DNA of 64,000 nt, taken from NCBI RefSeq assembly GCF_904849725.1, contig NC_058521.1:339558638-339622637 (forward strand), given 5' to 3'. Positions within the stretch are counted from its first letter, which is position 1. Every line of letters begins with the position of its first letter. Under the pieces are notes generated by a model. The model was not told the origin of the DNA. It ran no database searches and saw only the letters and a list, made by a program, of their open reading frames with translations. The DNA is from Hordeum vulgare subsp. vulgare (taxonomy: Eukaryota; Streptophyta; Magnoliopsida; Poales; Poaceae). This document shows, piece after piece, positions 46,790 to 57,205 of the stretch. A program made the position numbers and the translations under genes.

Positions 46790-49700
46790 AATAGCTAGAC
46801 TTCCATCTAATGACATAATTAGCTTAGTTAGCTTCAAAATAGCTAGACTTCCATCTAATGACATAATTAGCTTAGTTAGCTCCAAAATGGCCTATTTAAT
46901 AAAAAATGACCTATACTTAGCTAATTATCCTCGAAATGACATAATTAGCTCCAAAAAGGCATTCTTAGCCAATTTAGCCCGAAGAAGGGGACAAGAAGAG
47001 AAAAAGAGGAAAACTGAAAGGAGGGAAGAGGAAAAATGAGGAGAGGGAGGAGGAGAAGAAGAAGGAGAAGGAGGAAGAAGAAGGAGTAGGAGGAGAAGGA
47101 GCTCCTCCTACTCCTTCTTCCTCCTTCTCCTTCTTCTTCTCCTTCTCCTTCTCCTTTTCTTCTTCTCCTCCTCCTCCTCCTCCTCCTCCTCCTCCTCCTC
47201 CTCCTTATTTTACTTCTTCTTCTTCTCCTTCCCCTTTTCTTCTTCTTCTTCTTCTTATTCTTCTTCTCCTTCCCCTTCTTCTTCTTATCCTCTTCCTTCT
47301 CCTCCTCCTCCTCCTCCTCCTCCTTATTTTACTTCTTCTCCTCTTCCTTCTTCTTCTCCTCCTCCTCCTCCTCCTCCTCCTTATTTTACTTCTTCTTCTC
47401 TATCTCTTCTTCTACGTAGCTTAGACTTATCCAAGAAAGGCTAAATTGGCTAATTATCCTACGAAATGACATAATTAGCTTAGTTAGCTCCAAAATGGCC
47501 TATTTAATAAAAAATGACCTATACTTAGCTAATTATCCTCGAAATGACATAATTAGCTCCAAAAAGGCATTCTTAGCCAATTTAGCCCGAAGAAGGGGAC
47601 AAGAAGAGAAAAAGAGGAAAATGAAAGGAAGGAAGAGGAAAAATGAGGAGAAGAAGGAGGAGAGGGAGGAGGAGAAGAAGAAGGAGAAGAAGGAGGAGAA
47701 GGAGAAGGAGCTCCTCCTTCCCCTTCTTCTTCCTCCTTCTTCCTCCTTCTCCTTCTCCTTCTTCTTCTCCTTCTCCTTCTTCTTTTCTTCTTCTTCTCCT
47801 CTTCCTTCTTCTTCTACTCCTCCTCCTCCTCCTCCTTATTTTACTTCTTCTTCTCTATCTCTTCTTCTACGTAGCTTAGACTTATCCAAGAAAGACTAAA
47901 TTGGCTAATTATCCTACGAAATGACATAATTAGCTTAGTTAGCTCCAAAATGGCCTATTTAATAAAAAATGACCTATACTTAGCTAATTATCCTCGAAAT
48001 GACATAATTAGCTCCAAAAAGGCATTCTTAGCCAATTTAGCCCGAAGAAGGGGACAAGAAGAGAAAAAGAGGAAAATGAAAGGAAGGAAGAGGAAAAAGG
48101 AGGAGAAGAAGGAGGAGAGGGAGGAGGAGAAGAAGAAGGAGAAGAAGGAGGAGAAGGAGAAGGAGCTCCTCCTTCCCCTTCTTCTTCCTCCTTCTTCCTC
48201 CTTCTCCTTCTCCTTCTCCTTCTCCTTCTTCTTTTCTTCTTCTTCTCCTCTTCCTTCTTCTTCTTCTCCTCCTCCTCCTCCTCCTTATTTTACTTCTTCT
48301 TCTCTATCTCTTCTTCTACGTAGCTTAGACTTATCCAAGAAAGGCTAAATTGGCTAATTATCCTACGAAATGACATAATTAGCTTAGTTAGCTCCAAAAT
48401 GGCCTATTTAATAAAAAATGACCTATACTTAGCTAATTATCCTCGAAATGACATAATTAGCTCCAAAAAGGCATTCTTAGCCAATTTAGCCCGAAGAAGG
48501 GGACAAGAAGAGAAAAAGAGGAAAATGAAAGGAAGGAAGAGGAAAAAGGAGGAGAAGAAGGAGGAGAGGGAGGAGGAGAAGAAGAAGGAGAAGAAGGAGG
48601 AGAAGGAGAAGGAGCTCCTCCTTCCCCTTCTTCTTCCTCCTTCTTCCTCCTTCTCCTTCTCCTTCTTCTTCTCCTTCTCCTTCTTCTTTTCTTCTTCTTC
48701 TCCTCTTCCTTCTTCTCCTCCTCCTCCTCCTCCTCCTCCTTATTTTACTTCTTCTTCTCTATCTCTTCTTCTACGTAGCTTAGACTTATCCAAGAAAGGC
48801 TAAATTGGCTAATTATACTACGAAATGACATAATTAGCTTAGTTAGCTCCAAAATGGCCTATTTAATAAAAAACGACCTATACTTAGCTAATTATCCTCG
48901 AAATGACATAATTAGCTCCAAAAAGGCATTCTTAGCCAATTTAACCCGAATAAGGGGACAAGAAGAGAAAAAGAGGAAAATGAAAGGAAGGAAGAGGAAA
49001 AAGGAGGAGAAGAAGGAGGAGAGGGAGGAGAAGAAGAAGAAGGAGAAGAAGGAGGAGAAGGAGAAGGAGCTCCTCCTTCCCCTTCTTCTTCCTCCTTCTT
49101 CCTGCTTCTCCTTCTCCTTCTAAATCTCCTTCTCCTTCTTCTTTTCTTCTTCTTCTCCTCTTCCTTCTTCTTCTCCTCCTCCTCCTCCTCCTCCTTATTT
49201 TACTTCTTCTTCTCTATCTCTTCTTCTACGTAGCTTAGACTTATCCAAGAAAGGCTAAATTGGCTAATTATCCTACGAAATGACATAATTAGCTTAGTTA
49301 GCTCCAAAATGGCCTATTTAATAAAAAATGACCTATACTTAGCTAATTATCCTCGAAATGACATAATTAGCTCCAAAAAGGCATTCTTAGCCAATTTAGC
49401 CCGAAGAAGGGGACAAGAAGAGAAAAAGAGGAAAATGAAAGGAAGGAGGAGGAAAAATGAGGAGAAGAAGGAGGAGAGGGAGGAGGAGAAGAAGAAGGAG
49501 AAGAAGGAGGAGAAGGAGAAGGAGCTCCTCCTTCCCCTTCTTCGTCCTCGTTCTTCCTCCTTCTCCTTCTCCTTCTTGTTCTCCTTCTCCTTCTTCTTTT
49601 CTTCTTCTTCTCCTCTTCCTTCTTCTCCTCCTCCTCCTCCTCCTCCTTATTTTACTTCTTCTTCTCTATCTCTTCTTCTACGTAGCTTAGACTTATCCAA

Positions 49701-50035
49701 GAAAGGCTAAATTGGCAACTTATCCTACGAAATGACATAATTAGCTTAGTTAGCTCCAAAATGGCCTATTTAATAAAAAACGACCTATACTTTGCTAATT
49801 ATCCTCGAAATGACATAATTAGCTCCAAAAAGGCATTCTTAGCCAATTTAGCCCGAAGAAGGGGACAAGAAGAGAAAAAGAGGAAAATGAAAGGAAGGAA
49901 CAGGAAAAAGGAGAAGAAGAAGGAGGAGAGGGAGGAGGAGAAGAAGAAGGGGACAAAAGGATAAGAAGAAGAAGGAGAAGAAGGAGAAGAAGAAGGGGAA
50001 GACTACCTTCACTTCACGGAAGCTTGGTTGACATA
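46790..50035. repeat. CACTA-2 hairpin tandem array, about seven units of 450-455 bases
   Basis: Each unit has an AT-rich part (TAATTAGCTTAGTTAGCTCC, GGCCTATTTAATAAAAAATG words), then a purine tract and its inverse-complement pyrimidine tract meeting at GGAGCTCC. Centres are near 47100, 47710, 48165, 48614, 49069 and 49524, so spacing is 450-455 after a longer first unit. The last unit (49760-50000) has lost its pyrimidine arm. The repeated 130-residue Lys/Glu then Ser/Pro ORFs (starts at 47495, 47950, 48399, 49309) come from this repeat and are not supported as genes. Confidence 0.93.
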
Positions 50036-50454
50036 ATTAGCTTAGTTAGCTCCTAAATTGTCTATACTTAGCTAATTTCTCTCCGAAATAACCTATATAT
50101 ACACTACTTCATCTAGTATTATTTTTCTAACTTTCTTATTTGTCATTTCGCAGATTACCTTCACTTCACGGGAAGCTTGGTTGATGGATTCCTTGAAGAT
50201 TATTTCTTGTACCATGGGTTGTATTGAAACTATTGTATGAATATATGAAACTTTGTATGCACGTGGATGAAACTGGTGTAATATATGGTTTGGTACGGAT
50301 GTAACTTCCATAATATGTATGCACTATGGATGAGAGTTATTTTAATATGGTTATGAGTATGGAAAGAAATTTATTTATGTCAAATATATATATATATCTT
50401 GATTATTGTTAAAAATGCTGGATATAACAAAAAATAAATAAAAAAGGGGCTGGT
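50036..50454 (+). other. CACTA-2 3' block (transcript 3' end?)
   Basis: It begins with leftover array words, then a splice-acceptor-like CATTTCGCAG ending at 50152 and about 240 bases without ORF, then short (TA)n. It is the inverse counterpart of 15544-15880 in CACTA-1. Part of it (ACCTTCACTTCACGGAAGCT) also occurs at 50007-50026 inside the array end. Confidence 0.4.
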
Positions 50455-51213
50455 TCCCCTCTTTGCCATCTGCCAACACATGGCAAAGGGGTGGAGGCAC
50501 ATGGCAAAGGGGGAATCTGCCCCCTCTCTCTCCCCTCTTTGCCGTCTGCCAACACATGGCAAAGGGGGGGAGGCAGACGGCAAAGAGGGAATCTGCCCCC
50601 TCTCTCTCCCCTCTTTGCCATCCGCCCCCACATGGCAAAGGGGGGAGGCAGACGGCAAAGAGAGAATCTGCCCCCTCTCTCCCCTCTTTGCCGTGTGCCC
50701 CCACATGGCAAAGGGGGGAGGCAGACGGCAAAGAGAGAATTTGTCCCCCTCTCTCCCCTCTTTGCCGTCTGCCCCCACATGGCAAAGGGGGGGAGGCAGA
50801 CGGCAAAGAGAGAATCTGTCCCCCTCTCTCCCCTCTTTGCCGTCTGCCCCCACATGGCAAAGGGGGGGAGGCAGACGGCAAAGAGAGAATCTGCCCCCTC
50901 TCTCTCCCCTCTTTGCCATATGCCCCCACATGGCAAAGGGGTGGAGGAAGACGGCAAAGAGAGGAGGCCTGTCGTTAACACTTAACGGGGACGTTGCAAT
51001 ATATGCCGTCCCACTTATTTTGCCGTCCGCCCCCTCATGGCAAAGATTCTTTGCCGTCTGCTTTGTTAAAGCAGACGGCAAAGAGCCTCTTCACCGGATT
51101 TTTTTTACCGTCTACTTTGCCATGAGGGGGCAGACGACAAAGCCTTTGCCGTCTGTGGTTGCCCCCTTTGCCGTCCGCCTTGGCAGACGGCAAATTTTTG
51201 AATTTCAGTAGTG
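50455..51213. repeat. CACTA-2 3' subterminal and terminal repeats
   Basis: Six to seven tandem units of 73-90 bases, each with CTCTTTGCCGTCTGCCCCCA, CATGGCAAAGGGG and GGCAGACGGCAAAGAGAG. Adjacent motifs are inverted relative to each other. Then come single motifs up to the terminus at 51213. Probable binding sites of the element's own proteins (inference). Confidence 0.9.
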
Positions 51214-52365
51214 TGGATTTATTGCTTTCGATAAGCCTTAGGAACTTTATATGTGGGGACTAGTGACAAGCCCCGAGCCTTTTGCATTAATTCGAAAAAC
51301 TGAAAGTTGAAATAATTACCGCGAGGTTTAAATAAGTGCAAAGCCATCCGCGTAACGTGGAGTAGGCTCTATGGACTTTGTATATGAGCTCAGATTGCAG
51401 ATCAGTTCTCGCTTATTATGACAGTTAGTTTTTGGATATCTCCATTGAGGTATTTCAAACCTCGCCGGCTGGGAATACAATCGCAGTGCTTTTCCCTTTA
51501 CCCCTTTAGCCGAACTTGCGGAACGTAAGGGCATAAGCACATGAGCTTGGAAATCCAACTGTAGACCCAAGACATAATTCGGAACAGGTGCATATAAACC
51601 AAAATCATGAGAAATCGAACACTTAGGAGAAGAAATAGTGACAGTATATTGATCGGGGAGGTGTTACCATCAAAGCCCCCGGTGCATGATCGATATCACT
51701 TTTAGTGTGTACAAAAAGAATTTTGACGTGACAATGCCAATAAGCATAAAGTGTATGTATACGAAGGTACTTGGAATAATGTGTGTGATGGATTTTTATA
51801 ACTCGTAGCATAAAAGCAGTTGTTATATGTAACTATCGATACAAGTATTTTGAAGCAACATTTCAAGCGACCTTGCATGGGTGACTTGACGCCAGCCCTG
51901 TGTTCGACCGCACTATATCTATTTCCCCTGCTAGGGGTTGGGGTGCTATCCTTCAAAAGGAGTTGCGATTAGCAAGCGGACCTTGAGTAAAGGGTCTTGA
52001 GAAGCTGCTGATGAGACAAAGAAGCTTGACGCTTGGGATCTTCGTGACGCCCTATCTTTGATTCGTTGGACCATAGCTCGGTTTACCCGATCCCATGGTC
52101 CTTGGTGGGTTGCTCCCACGACTACCCATCAAATTTTAAGGATGAAATTGTGTTGTCGAGGGACATGCCTTGGTGGTGTTTGGGCTGTGCCGTGGGAGCC
52201 ATTTCCCTATGCACTCTCGGCCGAAGAATTATCTGGCTGGTGTGTTTGAGTTCGGGCCCATTTTCCACCCCTTCGCCCTTTTGTTGTCGTCTTGTGGCTT
52301 GAAGTGTCGCTGTCTTGTTGACATTCAGCTGCTAGTGCGGCCATGTGCGACTCAGTACATAGAGA
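51214..52365. other. Gypsy-B untranslated internal region
   Basis: It carries the second TGG of the CACTA-2 duplication at 51214-51216. No domain is recognisable on either strand; small frames near 52058-52385 are without known motifs. This is where RT and integrase would be expected to begin or end in a complete element. Confidence 0.5.
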
Positions 52366-52860
52366 TCACTTTGTGTTTCCGTTGATTGTGATGACTCCCT
52401 TGGGTCTGGGCATTTTGAGCTTCATGTGCACATAGTGGGGTACAACATTAAAGAGGGCGAGGGTTGTGCGACCAAGCAGTGCGTGGTATCCACTACAAAA
52501 GGGGACGATGTAGAAGATGAAGTCCTCGCTATGGAAGTGCTCGGGAGAACTGAACATGACTTCTGGTGTTATGTGCCCGAGCAGCGGGCTTGCAAGCGTG
52601 GTATCACTCCTTTAAAGGTAGTGCTGCTTGTCTTGATGCCTGATGGGTCTATGCCCATCTCTTTCACCAGATCCGAATAGATCATATTGAGGCTACTTCC
52701 TTCGTCCAAGAGGACTCCCATGAGGTGGAAACCGTCGATGATGGGGTCGAGGACTTGGGCGGCCGACCCTCCATGATAGATGCTGGTCGGATGATCCCTG
52801 TGGTCGAAAGTGATCGGGCAAGACGACCGCGGGTTGTATTTGGGTGCTACGGGCTCTATG
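52366..52860 (-). pseudogene. Gypsy-B retropepsin remnant
   Basis: On minus, RSSCPITFDHRDHPTSIYHG leads to the catalytic motif LLDEGSSLN near 52700. The usual DGGSS of this family is altered to DEGSS. Downstream are SGYHALLGR and the tail MPRPKGVITINGNT. At least one frame change separates the two parts near 52560-52620. It is a decayed aspartic protease domain that follows gag. Confidence 0.75.
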
Positions 52861-54980
52861 GTGTATACCTCCCACAGTGCCCATTTCCTCTCCTTCTTGG
52901 GTATAGGGTGACATAGATCATGTTCATGGTCTTAACCTCGGGAGGGAACTGCTTTTGGCCATCATCATTTGAGCCACGGGGCTCCTCATCTTTTTCACTT
53001 CGTGGACCCCAATTTTGCTCATCGGTGGCAAGCTTTCCTGCGTGTTTGAACACCCAACAATTACGGTTGGTGTGGGTGGCTGGCTTGTCTTGGGTGCCAT
53101 GAATCTCATAGGGCCGTTCCATGATTTTATCCCATGGGGTTTGTCCAACCCTATTCCCTTTAAAGTGTTTCTTCCGCTGTCCAAGATTTGTACTACAAAA
53201 TCCAGCATTTACTGCTGTATCATCGGCATCACCAATACGGTAGCGGTGTTTGTTCTTGTTTTCCCTTGGCTTTCCATTTTATTCCTAAACCTTAGAAGTT
53301 CTAGGGTTGTCCGCATTATGGCTGCGCCGATCAAGCCGATTATCCTTGCCCGCGCAAAACCGGGTCATGAGGGCGGTAAGGGAGAACATTGTTATCGGCC
53401 TGTCCTAGCCGAGCTGTCTGGCAAGCCATTCATCCCAGATGTTGTGCTCAGAAGAAGCTATTGCTTCAATGTCCGGAGAGTGTACGATTTGGTATTTTTG
53501 GCGTGGAACCGATTCTAGAATTCTGCGGCTGATTCCCCTATCTTGTAGACGATGTTGCTTAGATCGATTGAATCCGGTGGTCGAATGTATGTTCCTTGAA
53601 ACATAGATAGGAAAGCCTCATCAAGGTCTTCCCAGCATCCAATGGAATCTGTTGTCCCGTCATACTATTCGATATTTACAGGTGTAAACCCTTCTTGAAA
53701 TTGGTGTTGCATGACCTCATCCATGAAACACAGTGGGTGAGTGGCACCTCTGATCCGAGCTATGTTGTGCCGCAGATCGGCTCCGAGTTGAGCCCGGTAC
53801 GTTTCCCGGCATTTTCTCTTGTAAGGGACCCGAGGTGGTTCGTCATCCCATCAAGTGGGAGAGTACCTCCTGGATCCGTATATAGACCTACTACGACCTG
53901 ATTTTTCATATCGTGTGTCGTTTCTTTCCCCATGGTGCATATGCTCTTTAACTTTTCGCCGCGAAGGGTCGGGTCGATACTTGTTCTCTCCGGTTGTTCT
54001 ATCGCGACATCTAGGTGGGCGATCAGGCTGGTGGTAGTTATTGTGTCGGGGGGACACGTGTTCTGGCGCCTCGTCATCGAACTGGGGGAGTATTCTTCGG
54101 CACAGGTATGTTTTCTTCTGGTCCGACCATTTTGTGTCGTATCCTTCTTCGACTGCTAGGATTTTGGTCCACCTGTTATTAATAGTATCCTGTCATCTTG
54201 GAGCTATTGTTGCTTTGCTTTTAAGCTTTGGGTGGTGGCTATAAGCCGTTGCCAAAATTGCTCCTTGCCTTCACGGTCTTCGGGAATTACGAACTCTTCG
54301 GCTTCAAGGCCGTTGAGGTCGTCGATGGGAGGGAGGTAATCGTCGTCATTGTCCGAAGTATTGTGGCCGTCGGCATCGTCATTGGATGGTTCTTTTGGTT
54401 CATGTTTGGGGGCCTAGGGGTAGTCCTGGCTGCAAGGGTTGCGTTTTCCTATGTGGTTGTGTGTAGCCCCTTCCCTTGTTTTCTGTGGAGCTCTTATATG
54501 ACTTTCAACATTTTGAAGGGTCTTCTATGGGCTTATCGCAGTTCTGCTTGGGTGTGACATTATCTGTGTTGTGAGGCATTTCTACCAGGTAAACATTGTA
54601 AGTAGATGTTGGAATCAACTTCCTGGTGTTTATGGGGTGGGGTAGTAGGCCTCATCGTCTTGATCATCAAGCTCTTCGAAGGCATAATCCACTGCGTCGG
54701 TTAGATCTTCGACGATGGCAATTAAGTGGGTGGTGGGTGGGTCGTAAGAGAGATTTGAAGCGACTGGATCTGGTCGAGCATCTAGTTTAACATCGAGAGA
54801 CTAACTTGACCAATCCTTTGTATGTTTTGGGAGTTAAACTCTGCGACTTCCGGGAAGGAAACGAATTCGGAAGTAGCCGTTTCCTGCTGTCCGGACACAG
54901 TGGTTGGTTCCAAGCTTGAAGCCCTCTCTCTAAGGAGGAGAGGACCAAGACCGTGGTCGGACACGGGACCCGGAGACAAG
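52861..54980 (-). pseudogene. Gypsy-B gag, degenerate
   Basis: Pieces of one gag frame are seen on minus: LEPTTVSGQQETATSEFVSF (near 54900), an Arg-rich region with GENKYRPDPSRR (near 53980), and a HTNRNCWVFKHAGKL segment (near 53050), the knuckle-like C-terminal motif typical of these Triticeae Gypsy gags. Many stops and frame changes lie between, so no gag could be made. It is placed between the leader and the protease, as expected. Confidence 0.7.
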
Positions 54981-55258
54981 GCTTCGGGATTCTGTCGAGG
55001 TCGTGAGGTTAGCGGGGAACAGATTGCCCCGTGAGTCGGTGGAGACTTCGAATTATCCGAGCCTTATCCGGTGACCGGGGACAAAACCACTAATCTCGCC
55101 AGGATGGCCGGTTAGGTTTGTGCTGAGCGTGAAGCATCCGAGGGCGAAGATGAGTTTAGTGGTGAAGATGCCCTCGTCGCGGACTCGATCGTTGATGATC
55201 AAGCGAGCCGTCGATCCTTTCAGTGATCCAATGGCACAACTCTCAATGAAAACACCAA
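54981..55258 (-). other. Gypsy-B leader after 5' LTR
   Basis: On minus, directly after the LTR end ...GACGCCGACA, the text TTGGTGTTTTCATTGAGAG begins. I know this from memory as the usual start of the internal region in Triticeae Gypsy elements of this type. No ORF is assigned. Confidence 0.55.
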
Positions 55259-55660
55259 TGTCGGCGTCCTTAACCGGCAGATCTCTAGAAGGTGGTCCCG
55301 AACTATGGAGCCGAGATCAAGGGGTTGAAGGAAGTGAGCCTAGCTCACTTGGCTAGTGGAGTGGATGTACAACCCAGCCACCTAGGTTCAAGTCCCCATG
55401 GACGCAAATTTGGTTTCTTATTATTTAAAAAAACTCGTTGTGGGGGCTTCCCTTGCAATTTTCCTTCAAAAAAATGGGTTGCAGGAGAGAGTGGGAGACG
55501 ATGTTTACCCAGATTCGGGCCCTCTTGAGGAGGGAAAACCCTACGTCCTTCTTGATTATAATGATTGGGAAGGATGGTTATTGTGTTGATCTACCACGAG
55601 ATTGTACGAGATAAACCCTAGATGAGATAACCTACCTCTACGCATAAGGGCCCCTGGTAT
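55259..55660 (-). repeat. Gypsy-B 5' LTR (part), interrupted by SINE and Gypsy-C
   Basis: It ends at 55259 (minus ...GACA). It aligns with the 3' LTR from 33583 upward once the SINE (55333-55475) is left out, and stops at 55660, where Gypsy-C begins. About 200 bases of its 5' part should lie beyond Gypsy-C, outside the window. Confidence 0.83.
55333..55475 (+). mobile_element. tRNA-related SINE with 11-bp target duplication
   Basis: About 143 bases: a tRNA-like head with box A-like TAGCTCACTTGGCTAGTGG and box B GGTTCAAGTCC (RNA polymerase III promoter), then a non-tRNA body and a short A/T-rich 3' end. It is flanked by GGGTTGAAGGA (55322-55332) and GGGTTGCAGGA (55476-55486), 10 of 11 identical. 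Leaving it out restores alignment of the two Gypsy-B LTRs. Au-like plant SINEs have this head structure; the exact family is uncertain. Confidence 0.78.
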
Positions 55661-57184
55661 TGATGACCCACAAGTATAGGGGATCAATCGTAGTCCTTTC
55701 GATAAGTAAGAGTGTCGAACCCAACGAGGAGCAGAAGGATCTGACAAGTGGTTTTCAGCAAGGTAAAATCTGCACGCACTGAAATTGTCGGTAACAAGTG
55801 ATTGTGTGGTGAGATGTTTCATAGCAAGCAACAAGTAACAAAAGTAGCAACGGTGCAACAAAGTGTCCCAATCCCTCTTGTAGAAAGGGATAAGCCTGGA
55901 CAAAGTCTTATAGGAGGAAAAACGCTCCCGATGACACACGCGAATTTCTGTCATGCTAGTTTTCATCATGTTCATATGATTCGCGTTCGTTACTTTGATA
56001 GTTTGATATGTGGGTGGACCGGCGCTTGGGTACTGCCCTTACTTGGACAAGCATCCCACTTATGATTAACCCCAATTGCAAGCATCCGCAACTATGAAAG
56101 AAGAATTAAGACAAAGTCTAACCATAGCATTAAACTACTGGATCCAAATCAACCCCTTACGAAGCTTCGCTTAAACTAGGGTTTAAGCTTCTGTCACTCT
56201 AGCAACCCATCATCTACTTACTACTTCCCAATGCCTTCCTCTAGGCCCAAATAATGGTGAAGTGTTATGTAGTCGACGTTCACATAACACCACTAGAGGA
56301 AAAATAGCATACAACACATCAAATTACCGAACGAATACCAAATTCACATGACTACTATTAGCATGACTTATCCCATGTCCTCAGGAACAAAAGTAACTAC
56401 TCACAATGCATAATCATATTCATGACCAGAGAGGTAATGAGTAGCATCAAGGATCTGAACATAAACTCTTCCACCAAATAATCCAACTAGCATCTACTAC
56501 AAAGAGTAATCAACACTACTAGCAACCTTACAAGTACCAATCGGAGTTGCGATACGGAGATTGCTTACAAGTGATGAACTAGGGTTTGGAGATGAGATGG
56601 TGCTGATGAAGAAGTTGATGGTGACGAGTCCCCTCCGATGAGAGAAGTGTTTGTGATGACGATGGCGACGATTTCCCCCTCCGGGAGGGAAGTTTTCCCG
56701 GCAGGATAGTCCTGCTGGAGCTCTAGATTGGTTCTGCTCAAGTTCCGCCTTGTGGCGGCGGCGAATCCACGAAAAAGCTCCTCCTTGATTTTTTTCAGAC
56801 GAAACCCTTCATATAGCAGAAGAGGGGGGCAAGTGGGCCAGCAGACTGCCCACAAGCCCTCATATTGCGGCCTGGGGGGGTGGCCGCGTCGTGCAGGCTT
56901 GTGGCCAACCCTTGGCTCCCCTCTCGCACTTCTTCGGCCGAGTATCTTTTATAAATCCGGAAAAAATCCTCATTGATTTTTATGGCATTTGGAGTTGCGC
57001 AGAATAGGTATCTCAACTTTGCTCCACTTTCAGGCCAGAATTCCAGTTGCCGGCATTCCCCCTCTTCATGTACACCTTGCAAAATAAGAGAGAAAAGGCA
57101 TAAGAATTGTACCGTGAAGTGAAATAAAAACCCAAGAAGCGATAAATAACAACATGAAAACATGATCCAAAATGGACGTAAGAA
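55661..57184 (-). repeat. Gypsy-C 3' LTR
   Basis: 1524 bases. On minus it begins next to the polypurine tract with TTCTTACGTCCATTTTGG, so the usual TG start appears altered, and it ends ...CTTGTGGGTCATCA at 55661. A TATA-like CTATATG is at 56809-56815 (minus), just after a GC-rich U3 segment (56820-56950). Confidence 0.85.
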
Positions 57185-57205
57185 CTTCCCCAAGCTTAGA
57201 CCTCG
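57185..57205 (-). other. Gypsy-C polypurine tract
   Basis: The minus strand reads TCTAAGCTTGGGGAAG before the LTR start, the same type as in Gypsy-A (AAGCTTGGGGGAGT). Confidence 0.75.

Larger units (their letters stand above)
38108..51213 (+). mobile_element. CACTA-2 (En/Spm DNA transposon), TSD TGG
   Basis: Ends are CACTACTGGAATCCAG at 38108 (5') and the inverse of CACTACTGAAATTCAA at 51213 (3'). The perfect 3-bp duplication TGG lies at 38105-38107 and 51214-51216. Both genes read on plus. It is the same family as CACTA-1, placed in opposite orientation 4.9 kb away. The order of parts is the same, but there are copy-specific features: a 1.3 kb stretch with a captured transporter fragment (39061-40451), a deletion that removed the transposase N-terminus, hairpin-array units of about 453 instead of 700 bases, and short (TA)n. 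The element was inserted into Gypsy-B. Confidence 0.95.
33583..55660 (-). mobile_element. Gypsy-B, Tat-like non-autonomous LTR retrotransposon
   Basis: On minus: 5' LTR (55660-55259, continuing beyond Gypsy-C), leader, degenerate gag and protease, then CACTA-2, then an antisense ORF on plus, polypurine tract, 3' LTR (34043-33583). A gene on the opposite strand between pol and the 3' LTR is a hallmark of Tat-lineage Gypsy elements. Between protease (ends about 52366) and the antisense ORF (ends 37865) only about 1.4 kb of Gypsy-B sequence remains once CACTA-2 is left out. RT, RNase H and integrase are therefore absent. The target duplication cannot be checked because the 5' end lies beyond Gypsy-C; the 5 bases next to the 3' LTR are TCTGG. 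Confidence 0.82.

Noticed and set aside
47495..49964. Six similar ORFs (MAYLIKNDLYLANYPRND...) repeated every 450-455 bases
   Set aside because: Looks like a tandem gene family but follows the hairpin repeat unit; Lys/Glu then Ser/Pro halves mirror the purine and pyrimidine arms, and frames break in several units.
50455..50960. CRISPR-like array (regular repeats of about 25 bases with spacers)
   Set aside because: Repeats alternate in orientation and end at a CACTA terminus with TSD; plant transposon context, no cas genes.
14917..51213. One giant CACTA element of 36 kb
   Set aside because: The outer flanks TAT and TGG differ, whereas 14917-33215 and 38108-51213 each have perfect own duplications; the 33216-38107 sequence between them belongs to H1 and Gypsy-B.
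52058..52385. Plus-strand ORFs in Gypsy-B next to the protease
   Set aside because: Overlapping frames without any known motif and opposite to the gag-protease direction; treated as untranslated internal sequence.
55340..55400. tRNA gene (box A and box B present)
   Set aside because: No complete cloverleaf; the unit continues into a non-tRNA body and has an 11-bp TSD, so it is a SINE.
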